A DNA stretch of 36,603 bases from a bacterium (GTDB lineage: Bacteria; SZUA-79; Acidulodesulfobacterales; Acidulodesulfobacteraceae): assembly GCA_021831025.1 (NCBI GenBank), contig JAKBNN010000005.1:1-36603 (forward strand). The letters run 5' to 3'. Made by a program: the position numbers and the translations under genes. Shown piece by piece: positions 6,440 to 12,868 of this stretch (positions are counted from its first letter, which is position 1; each line of letters opens with the position of its first letter). Below the pieces are notes generated by a model, which saw nothing but the letters and a program-made list of their open reading frames with translations, searched no databases and was not told the DNA's origin.

Positions 6440-7246
6440 TTAGAATGCGTAATGCACGCCTAACTGCAAGCCGTACTGATGCGTCATAGAAGACGGTTCG
6501 TAAAGGTAGAGGTTCATATTTGAATGTTTAAAAAACAGAGCCGAATAATAAACGTCGCCGACTAAAGAAAGGCTGTTATTAAGTCTGTATCTTGCACCTT
6601 CAGCGACCGTATATCCGTTTTCCCCGCCGAGATTAAACTCAAAATTGGGATAGGGATAGAAGAGATGTTTAGTCGTAGCCGTGCCGCTAAAACCACTTAA
6701 ATATTCTACCTTGAACGCATTGGAAACCTTAGGATTAAAGGCATAAATATTCTTATAGGTCAGGCTCAGGTATTTCACTTGGTAAGTCTCGTCATACCCG
6801 GTCGCGCCATTGCTAAAAGACGAATTTGCCGCCATCCAGCTATGCGTCATATCGCCCAACGACAAGTAAAGCTCGTTCTGCATAAGCCCGTTCATAAGCC
6901 TTGGGTCTATACCAGCGCCGACGGAGAAGTCGTTTAAAGAATAATGAACCGTGCCGGTCGTTGGCGTTCCGCCCTGAGTTTCCCCCGTATATTTTGCGGG
7001 GACATAGCCCAATGAACCTCTTAACGACAAAAGAAACAAGTTGTTGTGATAATTAAATCTCTGCGCTAACGAGTAATTGGTCCCCGAGTCCGAGTCCGAG
7101 AATCCAGGCCCAGCCTCGCTATACGCGAAATGTCCTATGCCTACCTTAGTTGAACTCGTCCAGTAGGTATAGCCGTGAGCGTAGCTCGATGCGGCAAAGG
7201 TTAAACTTAAAACTAAAGCAAAAGCTAAAGATAAAATCTTTTTCAT
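6440..7246 (-). CDS. Outer-membrane beta-barrel protein, function unknown
   Basis: 268 residues. A typical Sec signal peptide is present (MKK start, hydrophobic core, cleavage after SSYA near residue 23). The mature part is rich in Gly, Ser, Tyr and Asn with alternating hydrophobic residues, and the last residue is Phe preceded by an alternating strand (LQLGVHYAF), the usual C-terminal signal for Bam-dependent insertion. No family recognised; the size suits a barrel of roughly 10-12 strands. A GGGGG ribosome-binding stretch lies seven bases before the ATG. It stands alone on the minus strand, with a large AT palindrome just upstream. Confidence 0.8.
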   Translation of the reverse strand: MKKILSLAFALVLSLTFAASSYAHGYTYWTSSTKVGIGHFAYSEAGPGFSDSDSGTNYSLAQRFNYHNNLFLLSLRGSLGYVPAKYTGETQGGTPTTGTVHYSLNDFSVGAGIDPRLMNGLMQNELYLSLGDMTHSWMAANSSFSNGATGYDETYQVKYLSLTYKNIYAFNPKVSNAFKVEYLSGFSGTATTKHLFYPYPNFEFNLGGENGYTVAEGARYRLNNSLSLVGDVYYSALFFKHSNMNLYLYEPSSMTHQYGLQLGVHYAF

Positions 7247-7261
7247 TTTTTAAATCCCCCG

Positions 7262-7284
7262 TTTAAATTAAATTTTAATTTAAA
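7262..7284. promoter_or_regulatory. Perfect AT-rich palindrome upstream of the outer-membrane protein gene
   Basis: TTTAAATTAAA and TTTAATTTAAA face each other around one base, 16 bases upstream of the start codon at 7246. Position suggests an operator overlapping the 5' leader, but A/T-only palindromes can arise by chance in this genome. Confidence 0.3.
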
Positions 7285-7330
7285 TTAATTTTAACTCCCG
7301 TTCACATATATAAGGCAAAATTCGAGATAC

Positions 7331-7621
7331 TTAATTTTTTTCTATTTGAAATAGCATATTATCTATCGCTTTATATTTTTTGTTTAGATAATTTCCCATA
7401 AGCCACCTGCCTTTTCTGGTTATAAAATAAATTTCGGTAAACCCGTGAAATACGCTTTTATTAGAATAAGGTAGGATTAAAGCCTTTTTAACGACCGACG
7501 GTATTCTCAAAGGCGGAGTTTGCAATTGGAACATATATTTATATAAAGCCTCCCGCATAGGAATAAACCCTGCCTGCTTTTGTAAAATTCTCATCTCCTT
7601 ATTGTTTTTTATAACCGTCAC
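7331..7621 (-). CDS. Hypothetical protein, uncertain start
   Basis: Up to 96 residues from a GTG at 7621, with no ribosome-binding site there; the same frame is open further upstream without an ATG. An AAGGAG directly abuts an internal ATG (MRILQKQ), which is too close to serve it. The protein is basic with aromatic-rich central strands (FHGFTEIYFITRKGRWLMGNY). No family recognised. It could be a fragment of a longer lost gene. Confidence 0.35.
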   Translation of the reverse strand: MTVIKNNKEMRILQKQAGFIPMREALYKYMFQLQTPPLRIPSVVKKALILPYSNKSVFHGFTEIYFITRKGRWLMGNYLNKKYKAIDNMLFQIEKN

Positions 7622-7674
7622 CGCCGGCGTATATTCGTTACATGATTCCGTATGTTTTAGTGAAACCGGACAAT

Positions 7675-7812
7675 TTACCCTTTTTTTCTTCTTTTCTCTT
7701 CTTCTTGTTCCCAGTCCTTGATTAGCGCATTAGCGGTCGCTACGGACAATTTAATAAATAAAGTAATGCCTATTACGACTATTGCCAAAAATATTACTAT
7801 GTTTATTATCAT
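7675..7812 (-). CDS. 45-residue single-pass membrane protein
   Basis: The frame begins MIINIVIFLAIVVIGITLF, a single transmembrane helix, and continues with a strongly charged tail (DWEQEEEKRRKKG). A GGAGAAAAAGAA ribosome-binding sequence stands directly before the ATG, which is the main reason to believe it is translated. Small membrane proteins of this shape are common accessory subunits or regulators; no function can be named. It is upstream of, and on the same strand as, the hypothetical gene at 7331-7621. Confidence 0.5.
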   Translation of the reverse strand: MIINIVIFLAIVVIGITLFIKLSVATANALIKDWEQEEEKRRKKG

Positions 7813-8005
7813 TTCTTTTTCTCCTTCCCGTATCCCTCTTCCTTGGATACATTAACTTACCCGTTATAAACGCCCCAATGACATTTTAACACCTCTATTG
7901 TATTTATATCTCATTTATATTATATATTAAAAGTCAAAAAAGTAACCAATATTGTCAAGTTGCTATTTAAAAATAAGGGGATTCGGGGATTGCAAGGTTT
8001 TTGAG

Positions 8006-8050
8006 TGGTGGGCTGTCCCGGGATCGAACCGGGAACCTACTGATTAAGAG
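8006..8050 (-). repeat. Distal attachment-site repeat (tRNA-Lys 3' fragment)
   Basis: 45 bases matching 12551-12595 with one difference at 8034/12579. It corresponds to the anticodon loop through the CCA of tRNA-Lys read on the minus strand; the rest of the tRNA is missing here. Confidence 0.92.
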
Positions 8051-8169
8051 AGAAATTTAAACGATTTAACAAATTCAATAATCACAAGCAACGGCAGACA
8101 GACGCTTGCTTTTCAGGCTTTTATATTTTATATTAAATTATCTTATTTTCTACCGTTTTTTAAAAAAAT

Positions 8170-8190
8170 CTTTACCGAAACTTTACCGCA
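8170..8190 (+). promoter_or_regulatory. Candidate arm-type integrase sites, left end
   Basis: Two direct copies of CTTTACCG start 11 bases apart. The same pair with the same spacing and the same following CA occurs at 12484-12504 near the other end of the element. Paired direct repeats inside both ends fit the arm sites bound by the N-terminal domain of tyrosine integrases. Confidence 0.5.
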
Positions 8191-8225
8191 AAAAAGATTA
8201 AATGTTTTTAAAAGATATGATATTA

Positions 8226-8234
8226 TGATATAAT
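8226..8234 (+). promoter_or_regulatory. Extended -10 promoter of the RelE-type pair
   Basis: TGATATAAT fits TGnTATAAT. It lies 36 bases before the antitoxin ATG; an AGAGG ribosome-binding sequence (8257-8261) follows. Confidence 0.5.
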
Positions 8235-8270
8235 GTTATTTAATAATAGTTTTAAAAGAGGTTTTAATAT

Positions 8271-8471
8271 ATGAGAACAAGAAAAATAATAGACCTTTCC
8301 GTAGAAGAATTTCGGGTTTTTATATCCGATACCGTAAATACGGCAATGCAGGATTCGATAGAGGATTTCATAGCCCTTTCAAGTGATAATTATCTGAAGT
8401 CTATCAAAGAGGCGCGGGAAGAATACAAAAAAGGAAAAGTTAAAACATACGAAGAAGTTTTTAATGTATAA
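8271..8471 (+). CDS. Antitoxin of a RelE/ParE-type pair
   Basis: 66 residues. The C-terminal part, EAREEYKKGKVKTYEEVF, is the typical toxin-binding end of RelB-like antitoxins. The N-terminal half is presumably the DNA-binding and dimerisation part, but no clear ribbon-helix-helix signature is visible. It overlaps the toxin gene by eight bases, so the two are made together. Such antitoxins usually repress their own promoter. Confidence 0.75.
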   Translation: MRTRKIIDLSVEEFRVFISDTVNTAMQDSIEDFIALSSDNYLKSIKEAREEYKKGKVKTYEEVFNV

Positions 8472-8712
8472 AATCCTTTTTACACACACAGCTTTAAAAG
8501 ATTTACAAAACATCAACAAAAGCACGCAGAAAAGAATTGCCGCAAAACTCAAAGAGTATTCAACAGCGCCGCTCAAATATTCCAAAAAACTTATAAATTC
8601 AAATCTTGGGTCATATAGATTCAGAATAGGCGATTACAGGGTTATATTTGACATTGAAGAAAATAGTATTGTAATTTTGAGAATAGGGCACAGAAAAAAT
8701 ATTTATAAGTAA
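8464..8712 (+). CDS. relE: RelE/ParE-family toxin
   Basis: 82 residues, the normal length for the family. The sequence follows the RelE pattern: an N-terminal helix region (ALKDLQNINKSTQKRI), a central YRFRIGDYRVIFDIE strand block and the end IVILRIGHRKNIY. RelE proteins cleave mRNA in the ribosomal A site; the basic strand residues and the terminal H-R-K-x-I-Y block fit this type rather than a gyrase-directed ParE, though the two cannot be told apart with certainty. It pairs with the overlapping antitoxin. Confidence 0.85.
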   Translation: MYKILFTHTALKDLQNINKSTQKRIAAKLKEYSTAPLKYSKKLINSNLGSYRFRIGDYRVIFDIEENSIVILRIGHRKNIYK

Positions 8713-8747
8713 TCAAACTTCAATTACATTTTAAGCAGTTGCTTTTT

Positions 8748-8773
8748 ACTGTCCGCCGAGCGGACACTTTAAA
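8748..8773. repeat. Short hairpin repeat, copy 1
   Basis: GTCCGC-CGA-GCGGAC hairpin inside a 26-base unit that recurs at 9476-9501 with 23 of 26 bases identical. This copy follows relE and is followed by TTTAAAAA, so it may also end the toxin transcript. Confidence 0.5.
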
Positions 8774-8821
8774 AATATATATTCAATAAATAAACGCTTT
8801 GATAAAAGGAGGGAATATTTT

Positions 8822-9067
8822 ATGTATGTGAATACGGCGACCGGCGAAAGAATTGTTAGGATTATTCTGGGAACAATCTTTTTAATAGTCGGTTTTTTTA
8901 TCTTATTCAAATTAAATTGGGTTTTTGCGATTGCAATATTCCTTGTACTGTTTGGCATTTTTACTTTGTTTATCGGGATTAGCGGGTTTTGCCCTGTATA
9001 TGCCTTATTTGGGATTTCAAGGGCGAAGAAGAAAATAGAAATCAGATTAAATAAAGGGGAATTGTAA
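8822..9067 (+). CDS. DUF2892-type small membrane protein (YgaP-like membrane part)
   Basis: 81 residues with two transmembrane helices (about 12-32 and 34-55) and the characteristic ISGFCPVYALFGI segment of DUF2892 proteins, where a conserved Cys-Pro follows the second helix. These proteins often occur fused to or near rhodanese domains and sulfur-handling genes; here it is alone in a mobile element. An AGGAGGG ribosome-binding site (8808-8814) precedes the ATG. Its last 26 bases overlap the truncated hicA on the other strand. Confidence 0.8.
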   Translation: MYVNTATGERIVRIILGTIFLIVGFFILFKLNWVFAIAIFLVLFGIFTLFIGISGFCPVYALFGISRAKKKIEIRLNKGEL

Positions 9068-9185
9068 TACATCTCATAGTATGACGATAAAATTTAGATA
9101 AATGGTGACTACCCTGTATTCTTTTTAAAATCCAGCCGTTTTTTTCAAGTATTTTGCATAATTCCTTGCCAGTTAAAGACTTCAT
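9042..9185 (-). pseudogene. hicA: Truncated HicA mRNA interferase
   Basis: 47 codons from an ATG overlapping the hicB stop (ATGA). MKSLTGKELCKILEKNGW and the GSHH segment with the catalytic His match HicA over the first 29 residues. After that the usual HicA strand (KR.T.P.H) is replaced by a short unrelated end (FYRHTMRCITIP) and the C-terminal helix is missing. The truncation coincides with the end of the oppositely oriented DUF2892 gene, so a deletion probably joined the two. It is likely inactive. Confidence 0.75.
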
Positions 9186-9391
9186 ACGACAAGCTCTAAT
9201 AACTCGTCGGGAGCAGAAATTTTTTTACCGATTTCCTCGGTATAGACTTCTAACCAGCCGGTAATGGCTTCTTTAAGATTTGATTTTAATTTTTCTAAGT
9301 TGTCGCCTTCGGTGACGCATCCGGAAAGAGCCGGAACTTCAGCCCAATATCCGCCCTCTTTGGCTTCGTGAAGAACAGCTTTAATCATCAT
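9182..9391 (-). CDS. hicB: HicB-family antitoxin
   Basis: 69 residues of the short HicB type: MIKAVLHEAKEGGYWAEVPALSGCVTEG followed by a helix with A..GWLEVY. This is the RNase-H-like HicB core (partial); there is no C-terminal DNA-binding domain. It precedes hicA, the less common gene order, with an ATGA junction. Because hicA is truncated, this copy is probably an orphan antitoxin. Confidence 0.85.
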   Translation of the reverse strand: MMIKAVLHEAKEGGYWAEVPALSGCVTEGDNLEKLKSNLKEAITGWLEVYTEEIGKKISAPDELLELVV

Positions 9392-9475
9392 AATAAAAAC
9401 CTTCTTTTAAATTTATTTGTTTATATTTTAAGTTTACAGGATATATGAAATTTTTTCAAATGGAAATATTTTTTA

Positions 9476-9501
9476 ACTGTCCGCTCAGCGAACACTTTAA
9501 A
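9476..9501. repeat. Short hairpin repeat, copy 2
   Basis: 26-base unit matching 8748-8773 at 23 positions; the stem is partly broken (GTCCGC/GCGAAC). Together the copies flank the DUF2892-hicA-hicB segment. Confidence 0.45.
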
Positions 9502-9574
9502 CCCGTTTAAAATCCGCATAAACGATTTTAAGACATTCTTTTTTAGTTAATGGTTTTATACCTGTTTAAGATTT

Positions 9575-9605
9575 AACGGGGCTAAATGCGGCGATTAGCC
9601 CCGTT
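9575..9605. terminator. Strong hairpin at the 3' end of the small membrane protein gene
   Basis: AACGGGGCTAA and TTAGCCCCGTT form an 11-bp stem with a 9-base loop. It overlaps the last codons of the minus-strand gene at 9582-9830. A T-rich run follows on the plus strand (GTTTTCATTTCTTTTT), so it may stop transcription entering from the left. Confidence 0.5.
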
Positions 9606-9830
9606 GTTTTCATTTCTTTTTATCTTACCGCCCTGTTTTTTGTGTGTGAAGTAATAATGCGTTATTTGAACGGCGTTAATCCCTATCGCAAGAATTAGCC
9701 AGCCTAAAGCGGCGTTATAGTGTTTCGTCAAGTAGTAATATAAGAAAAACACCGATATAAAAATTAAGAAAAAATCTAATCTGTGTTTTTTGTAATATCT
9801 GCCGAATGCTATAATTTTATTCTTCATCAT
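9582..9830 (-). CDS. Small two-helix membrane protein
   Basis: 82 residues starting at the ATG at 9830, which has GGGGGA just ahead; an upstream in-frame extension to 9869 lacks such a site. Two hydrophobic helices (FFLIFISVFFLYYYL and ALGWLILAIGINAVQI) separated by a short polar turn, with basic residues at both ends. No family recognised. It overlaps the end of the TrbL/VirB6-like gene and lies on the same strand, so it may be a leftover conjugation or entry-exclusion gene. Confidence 0.6.
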   Translation of the reverse strand: MMKNKIIAFGRYYKKHRLDFFLIFISVFFLYYYLTKHYNAALGWLILAIGINAVQITHYYFTHKKQGGKIKRNENNGANRRI

Positions 9831-10871
9831 TCCCCCTTTTTTGATACTGGTTTTTTCTACTGCGCGCATTAGCCGCCGCCCTTATTTGTGCCGACGAGTA
9901 GCCCCCCGCCGATTCTGCGGCGTGCCTTGCCGCCGTCGTTGTCCCCTTGCCCGCAAGTTTTGCCCCTAAATTTCCGGCAAGCCCCCGCCCGATACCCCAG
10001 CTGCTCCAAGCCCTGCGGAAGCCCCCGCAGTCATAGCGGAAATGGTAGCATAGCTTGCGATCGAACCCAATGCCCCCATTCCCCCTTGATAAAGTTTGCC
10101 TGTAATATAAAGCGTAAGTATCATAAGAATTAATAACATCGTGAATATTGCCCCGACGGCTAACGGATCCATATTTTGCAGGCTTGCGTAATTGTTTTGT
10201 ATAGACATTATCGTATTGAGTATTTGAAAGAAAATCGCCGAAATGATAATCCAGCTCATAACCTCTATCGTATCTTTTATCCAAGCCTTAAGAAACGGTC
10301 TTAACGGCGGTATCATTGAAAAAGAAATCGTTATCGGACCCACAAGATACAAAAAGGCAAGTAAAATATATCTAAGCCATTCCATTATCCAAACGGCAAC
10401 TCCCGCCAAAAGCGAAAATGCGGCGGCATACATATCGCTTATCGGGAAAAAGATAATATATATACTTGGGGCTTTCCATGCAAACAGATTATGAAAAAGA
10501 GTGGTAAGCTCGCTTTGAGGCATAATGGCGGTAGCTATGCCGTTAATAACATCGTTGAGCCATAAAAATAAATGATTATACATAATTAAAATCGAAAAAA
10601 TAAATATTATATAAACTATTTCCTTGAAATACCCCTTTTCTTCGTTCATATAAAGTCTTAATGCCATCGCAAATAAAAACATTAAAAACGAAAACGGCAG
10701 TATCGTTTTTTCTAACGGCATAATGTTATTATTCATTAAGGTTTGAAATGTCGCCGGTATTGCGGAAACAGAACCTACCGCCGGATAAGTATTCACAGTG
10801 ATATTAGTCAGTCCCGTATCTGCATATGCTTTTTGTGTTATCCCCACCCCTGCCGTAAAAATCACACACAA
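9817..10871 (-). pseudogene. trbL: TrbL/VirB6-like conjugation membrane protein, frameshifted
   Basis: The first frame (10871-9966) encodes about 300 residues with a remnant signal peptide ending QKAYA and six or more membrane helices, including the segment AILYLVGPIT-like 'LAFLYLVGPITISFSMIPP' typical of TrbL/VirB6 (inner-membrane channel of type IV secretion). It stops soon after the Gly/Ala-rich part. The -1 frame from the run of five G (9982-9986) continues smoothly for 55 codons as GLAGNLGAKLAGKG...RKNQYQKRG to 9817, which is the normal soluble tail. One lost G explains this; slippage on the G run is the alternative. The start is a poor TTG with a stop just upstream, so the signal peptide may be truncated too. 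Confidence 0.75.
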
Positions 10872-10991
10872 AATTAATTAATAACAAAAGAAATGATAAA
10901 TATTTATCCGGTTTTTATCCGAAAAAAGATAAAAAATACTTGTATAATTATTATGAAATTTCATTATAACGATATTTTAAAGCGAAAGGCA

Positions 10992-11085
10992 CTGTTCCCC
11001 CACTCACACTTAGTAGGTGGTCGGGGAGTTTAAAAAGCCAAACTTCCCGACTACCTACTAAAAGCGTGTGTGAGTGGGGGAACAG
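10992..11085 (+). ncRNA. 94-bp near-perfect hairpin, possible structured RNA or mobile palindrome
   Basis: Outer arms 10992-11009 and 11068-11085 pair over 18 bp without mismatch; inner arms 11012-11031 and 11040-11059 pair over 20 bp with two non-Watson-Crick positions. Both of those are G:U in a plus-strand transcript but C:A in a minus-strand one. The loop is eight bases. The plus strand would therefore give the more stable RNA. No transposase is attached. Possible roles are a regulatory RNA, a transcription block, a transfer origin structure or a MITE. Confidence 0.5.
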
Positions 11086-11126
11086 CAAGGGCAATGCAAA
11101 AGCAAAAGCGTTGACCCCACCCCTGC

Positions 11127-11143
11127 CCCTCCCGTCGGGAGGG
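11127..11143. terminator. G/C-rich hairpin before the excisionase gene
   Basis: CCCTCC and GGAGGG flank CGTCG, followed by AAAAGAC. The stem is strong but there is no T tract, so its role is unclear. Confidence 0.3.
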
Positions 11144-11226
11144 AAAAGACAAAAGCAAAAGCCAGAGGAAAAAAGACATATTAAAATAAAAAACTTCTTA
11201 ATCTAAAACGAGAGGATTTAAAAGTT

Positions 11227-11418
11227 ATGCTGGTAAAAATCGAAGAGGTCGCCGAGATGTTATCGATGAATAAAAATTCAATTTACAAACTTATTTATCG
11301 AAACGATATACCTTATACAAAAATCGGCGGGGCTTACAGGTTCGATAAAAATAAAATCGTTGCTTGGATTAATCAAAATAGTTATGATATGATTAAACCG
11401 AAAAGCAAGCGTTTGTAA
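11227..11418 (+). CDS. xis: Helix-turn-helix excisionase-like protein
   Basis: 63 residues. The VAEMLSMNKNSIYKLIYRNDIPYTKIGGAYRFDKNKIVAWI pattern (quoted in parts: VAEMLSMNKNSIYKL, then IGGAYRFDK) is the MerR-like winged helix-turn-helix of the HTH_17/excisionase group. Such proteins bend attachment-site DNA and steer the integrase toward excision, or repress it. It lies 22 bases upstream of the integrase gene on the same strand, the usual order. GAGAGG at 11208-11213 may serve as ribosome-binding site. Confidence 0.85.
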   Translation: MLVKIEEVAEMLSMNKNSIYKLIYRNDIPYTKIGGAYRFDKNKIVAWINQNSYDMIKPKSKRL

Positions 11419-11440
11419 ATGTCGTTTAAGGGGGTGAAAA

Positions 11441-12535
11441 GTGGGCATTTACAAAAAGGCTAACAGCAATAATTTTATGATGAGTAAAACCGTAAGGGGT
11501 ATAACTTATTTTAAATCTTCCGGCACTGATTCTAAAATGCGGGCAAGGGCGATTTACGATGAATGGGTCATCGAGTTAAAAGAACAAATCTTAACCGGAA
11601 AGCCGGCAAGGCGGAAAGAAGAACCTATAATAAATAATTCTACTTTCTCAGAGCTGGCGGATAAGTATTTGGAATTTACGTCCGGACGGCAAAAGTCGTA
11701 TCGCAATACCGTAAATTTCGTAAAAACCTTAATTAAACGTTTTAACGATAAACTGCTTGATAGTTTTACGGCGCAGGACATCGAGCTATTACAGACGGAA
11801 CTTTTAAATAAAGCTTATTCGGTCGCTTATCCTAACCGGCTGACATCGGTATTTAAAAGAATGTTTGCGAAAGCGGCCGATTGGGATTTGATAAGCGAAG
11901 ACGTCTTAAAACGGGTCCGGAAAGCAAAACAGCTTAAAGGCGAAAAGACAAGATTAAGGTATTTAACGGAAGAAGAAGCCGAAAGGCTAATATTTAATTG
12001 CGAACGCAATTTAAAGCCTATCGTGATTACAGCTTTGAACACCGGTATGAGAAAATCGGAGATCCTTAAACTTACTTGGGACAGGGTAGATTTAAAGAAC
12101 CACATTATCTTACTCGATAAAACCAAGAACGGCGAAAGGCGGGAAATACCGGTTAACGATACGCTTTATAATATTTTATCCGGGCTTACAAGGCATTTAA
12201 AAACGGACTTCGTCTTTTACAACCCGCAGACGTTAAAGCCGTATTACGACACTAAAAAGAGCTTTACAAGCGCATTAAGGAAAAGCCATATTTTAGACTT
12301 CCGTTTCCACGATTTAAGACATACGTTTGCAAGCTGGCTTATAATGGCGGGAATAGATTTAACTACCGTTAAGGAGTTGTTAGGGCATAAAGACGTGAAA
12401 ATGACTTTAAGATACAGTCATTTGGCGGCAAGTCATATTAACAACGCCGTTAAAGCCTTAGATAATAAGGATTTTCAAAAAAACTTTACCGTTTCTTTAC
12501 CGCAAGGGGAATGCTTTAAAAACAACGTATCTTGA
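11441..12535 (+). CDS. int: Tyrosine recombinase (integrase)
   Basis: 364 residues. An N-terminal SAM-like core-binding domain (about 65-155) is followed by the catalytic domain with all expected residues: R204 (TGMRKSE), K228, H290 and R293 (HDLRHTF), H316 (LLGHKD) and Y325 (TLRYSHL). The start is GTG with a strong AAGGGGGTG ribosome-binding stretch. The stop codon is 15 bases from tRNA-Lys, the target. Its last codons contain the paired CTTTACCG repeats, so coding and recombination-site functions overlap at the 3' end. Confidence 0.96.
   Translation: MGIYKKANSNNFMMSKTVRGITYFKSSGTDSKMRARAIYDEWVIELKEQILTGKPARRKEEPIINNSTFSELADKYLEFTSGRQKSYRNTVNFVKTLIKRFNDKLLDSFTAQDIELLQTELLNKAYSVAYPNRLTSVFKRMFAKAADWDLISEDVLKRVRKAKQLKGEKTRLRYLTEEEAERLIFNCERNLKPIVITALNTGMRKSEILKLTWDRVDLKNHIILLDKTKNGERREIPVNDTLYNILSGLTRHLKTDFVFYNPQTLKPYYDTKKSFTSALRKSHILDFRFHDLRHTFASWLIMAGIDLTTVKELLGHKDVKMTLRYSHLAASHINNAVKALDNKDFQKNFTVSLPQGECFKNNVS
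12484..12504 (+). promoter_or_regulatory. Candidate arm-type integrase sites, right end
   Basis: Two CTTTACCG copies, starts 11 bases apart, lie within the integrase coding end (residues NFTVSLPQ), 47 bases inside the attachment repeat. Same layout as 8170-8190. Confidence 0.5.
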
Positions 12536-12550
12536 ACCTCTTATTTTTAC

Positions 12551-12595
12551 TGGTGGGCTGTCCCGGGATCGAACCGGGGACCTACTGATTAAGAG
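12551..12595 (-). repeat. Proximal attachment-site repeat within tRNA-Lys
   Basis: 3' 45 bases of tRNA-Lys, repeated at 8006-8050. This end keeps the complete tRNA gene. Confidence 0.92.
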
Positions 12596-12626
12596 TCAGT
12601 TGCTCTACCGATTGAGCTAACAGCCC
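12551..12626 (-). tRNA. tRNA-Lys (anticodon CUU)
   Basis: Read on the minus strand, 76 nucleotides fold as a complete cloverleaf: acceptor GGGCTGT with ACAGCCC, D arm TTAGCTCAATCGGTAGAGC, anticodon stem ACTGA/TCAGT around loop CTCTTAA (anticodon CTT), T arm CCGGTTCGATCCCGG, discriminator A and an encoded CCA. It is the integration target of the neighbouring element, which restored its 3' end on insertion. Confidence 0.97.
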
Positions 12627-12868
12627 ACATAAATTGAATAAATAAAAAGACAAGCGTATCATAAACATTATACTCGATAATTATATACTATTTTTATTTT
12701 TTTTAGTCAATTCTTTTCACAATTATAGTGATATACTTCTAAATAAGAGGCTGCATTTCACGGTACCTGCTTAAAGTATTTACGGCAGGCGTAAAAGATA
12801 AAGGATAAAAATAATTTAAGTTTCTCGGTAAACGCGGGAGGCGGATAAAAAGATTATCCGAAAGGCAT

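Larger units (their letters stand above)
10872..11226. other. Non-coding stretch between the trbL remnant and the excisionase gene
   Basis: Contains a TATAAT box at 10943-10948 followed four bases later by an ATG (a 26-codon frame ending at 11033, unconvincing), the 94-bp hairpin, repeated GCAAAAGC motifs (around 11096 and 11151) and a second G/C hairpin. No gene is supported. The ATG-proximal TATAAT resembles the leaderless layout of the toxin array. Confidence 0.5.
8006..12595. mobile_element. 4.5-kb element integrated in tRNA-Lys(CUU)
   Basis: Bounded by 45-bp direct repeats (one mismatch) that are the 3' portion of tRNA-Lys: the fragment at 8006-8050 and the intact gene at 12551-12626. 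The integrase gene lies next to the intact tRNA, ending 15 bases from it, with an excisionase-like gene upstream. Cargo: a RelE-type pair, a DUF2892 membrane protein, HicB with truncated HicA, a small membrane protein and a frameshifted TrbL/VirB6 gene. With a single conjugation gene, the element cannot transfer itself; it may be a remnant of a larger conjugative element or one mobilised in trans. Confidence 0.9.

Noticed and set aside
9888..10494. Plus-strand open frames opposite the trbL remnant
   Set aside because: Their translations are Pro/Ser/Cys-rich low-complexity shadows of the Gly/Ala-rich minus-strand gene, without ribosome-binding sites.
10953..11033. 26-codon frame right after a TATAAT box, leaderless-looking like the array genes
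   Set aside because: Its second half is simply the arm of the 94-bp hairpin and the peptide has no recognisable features.
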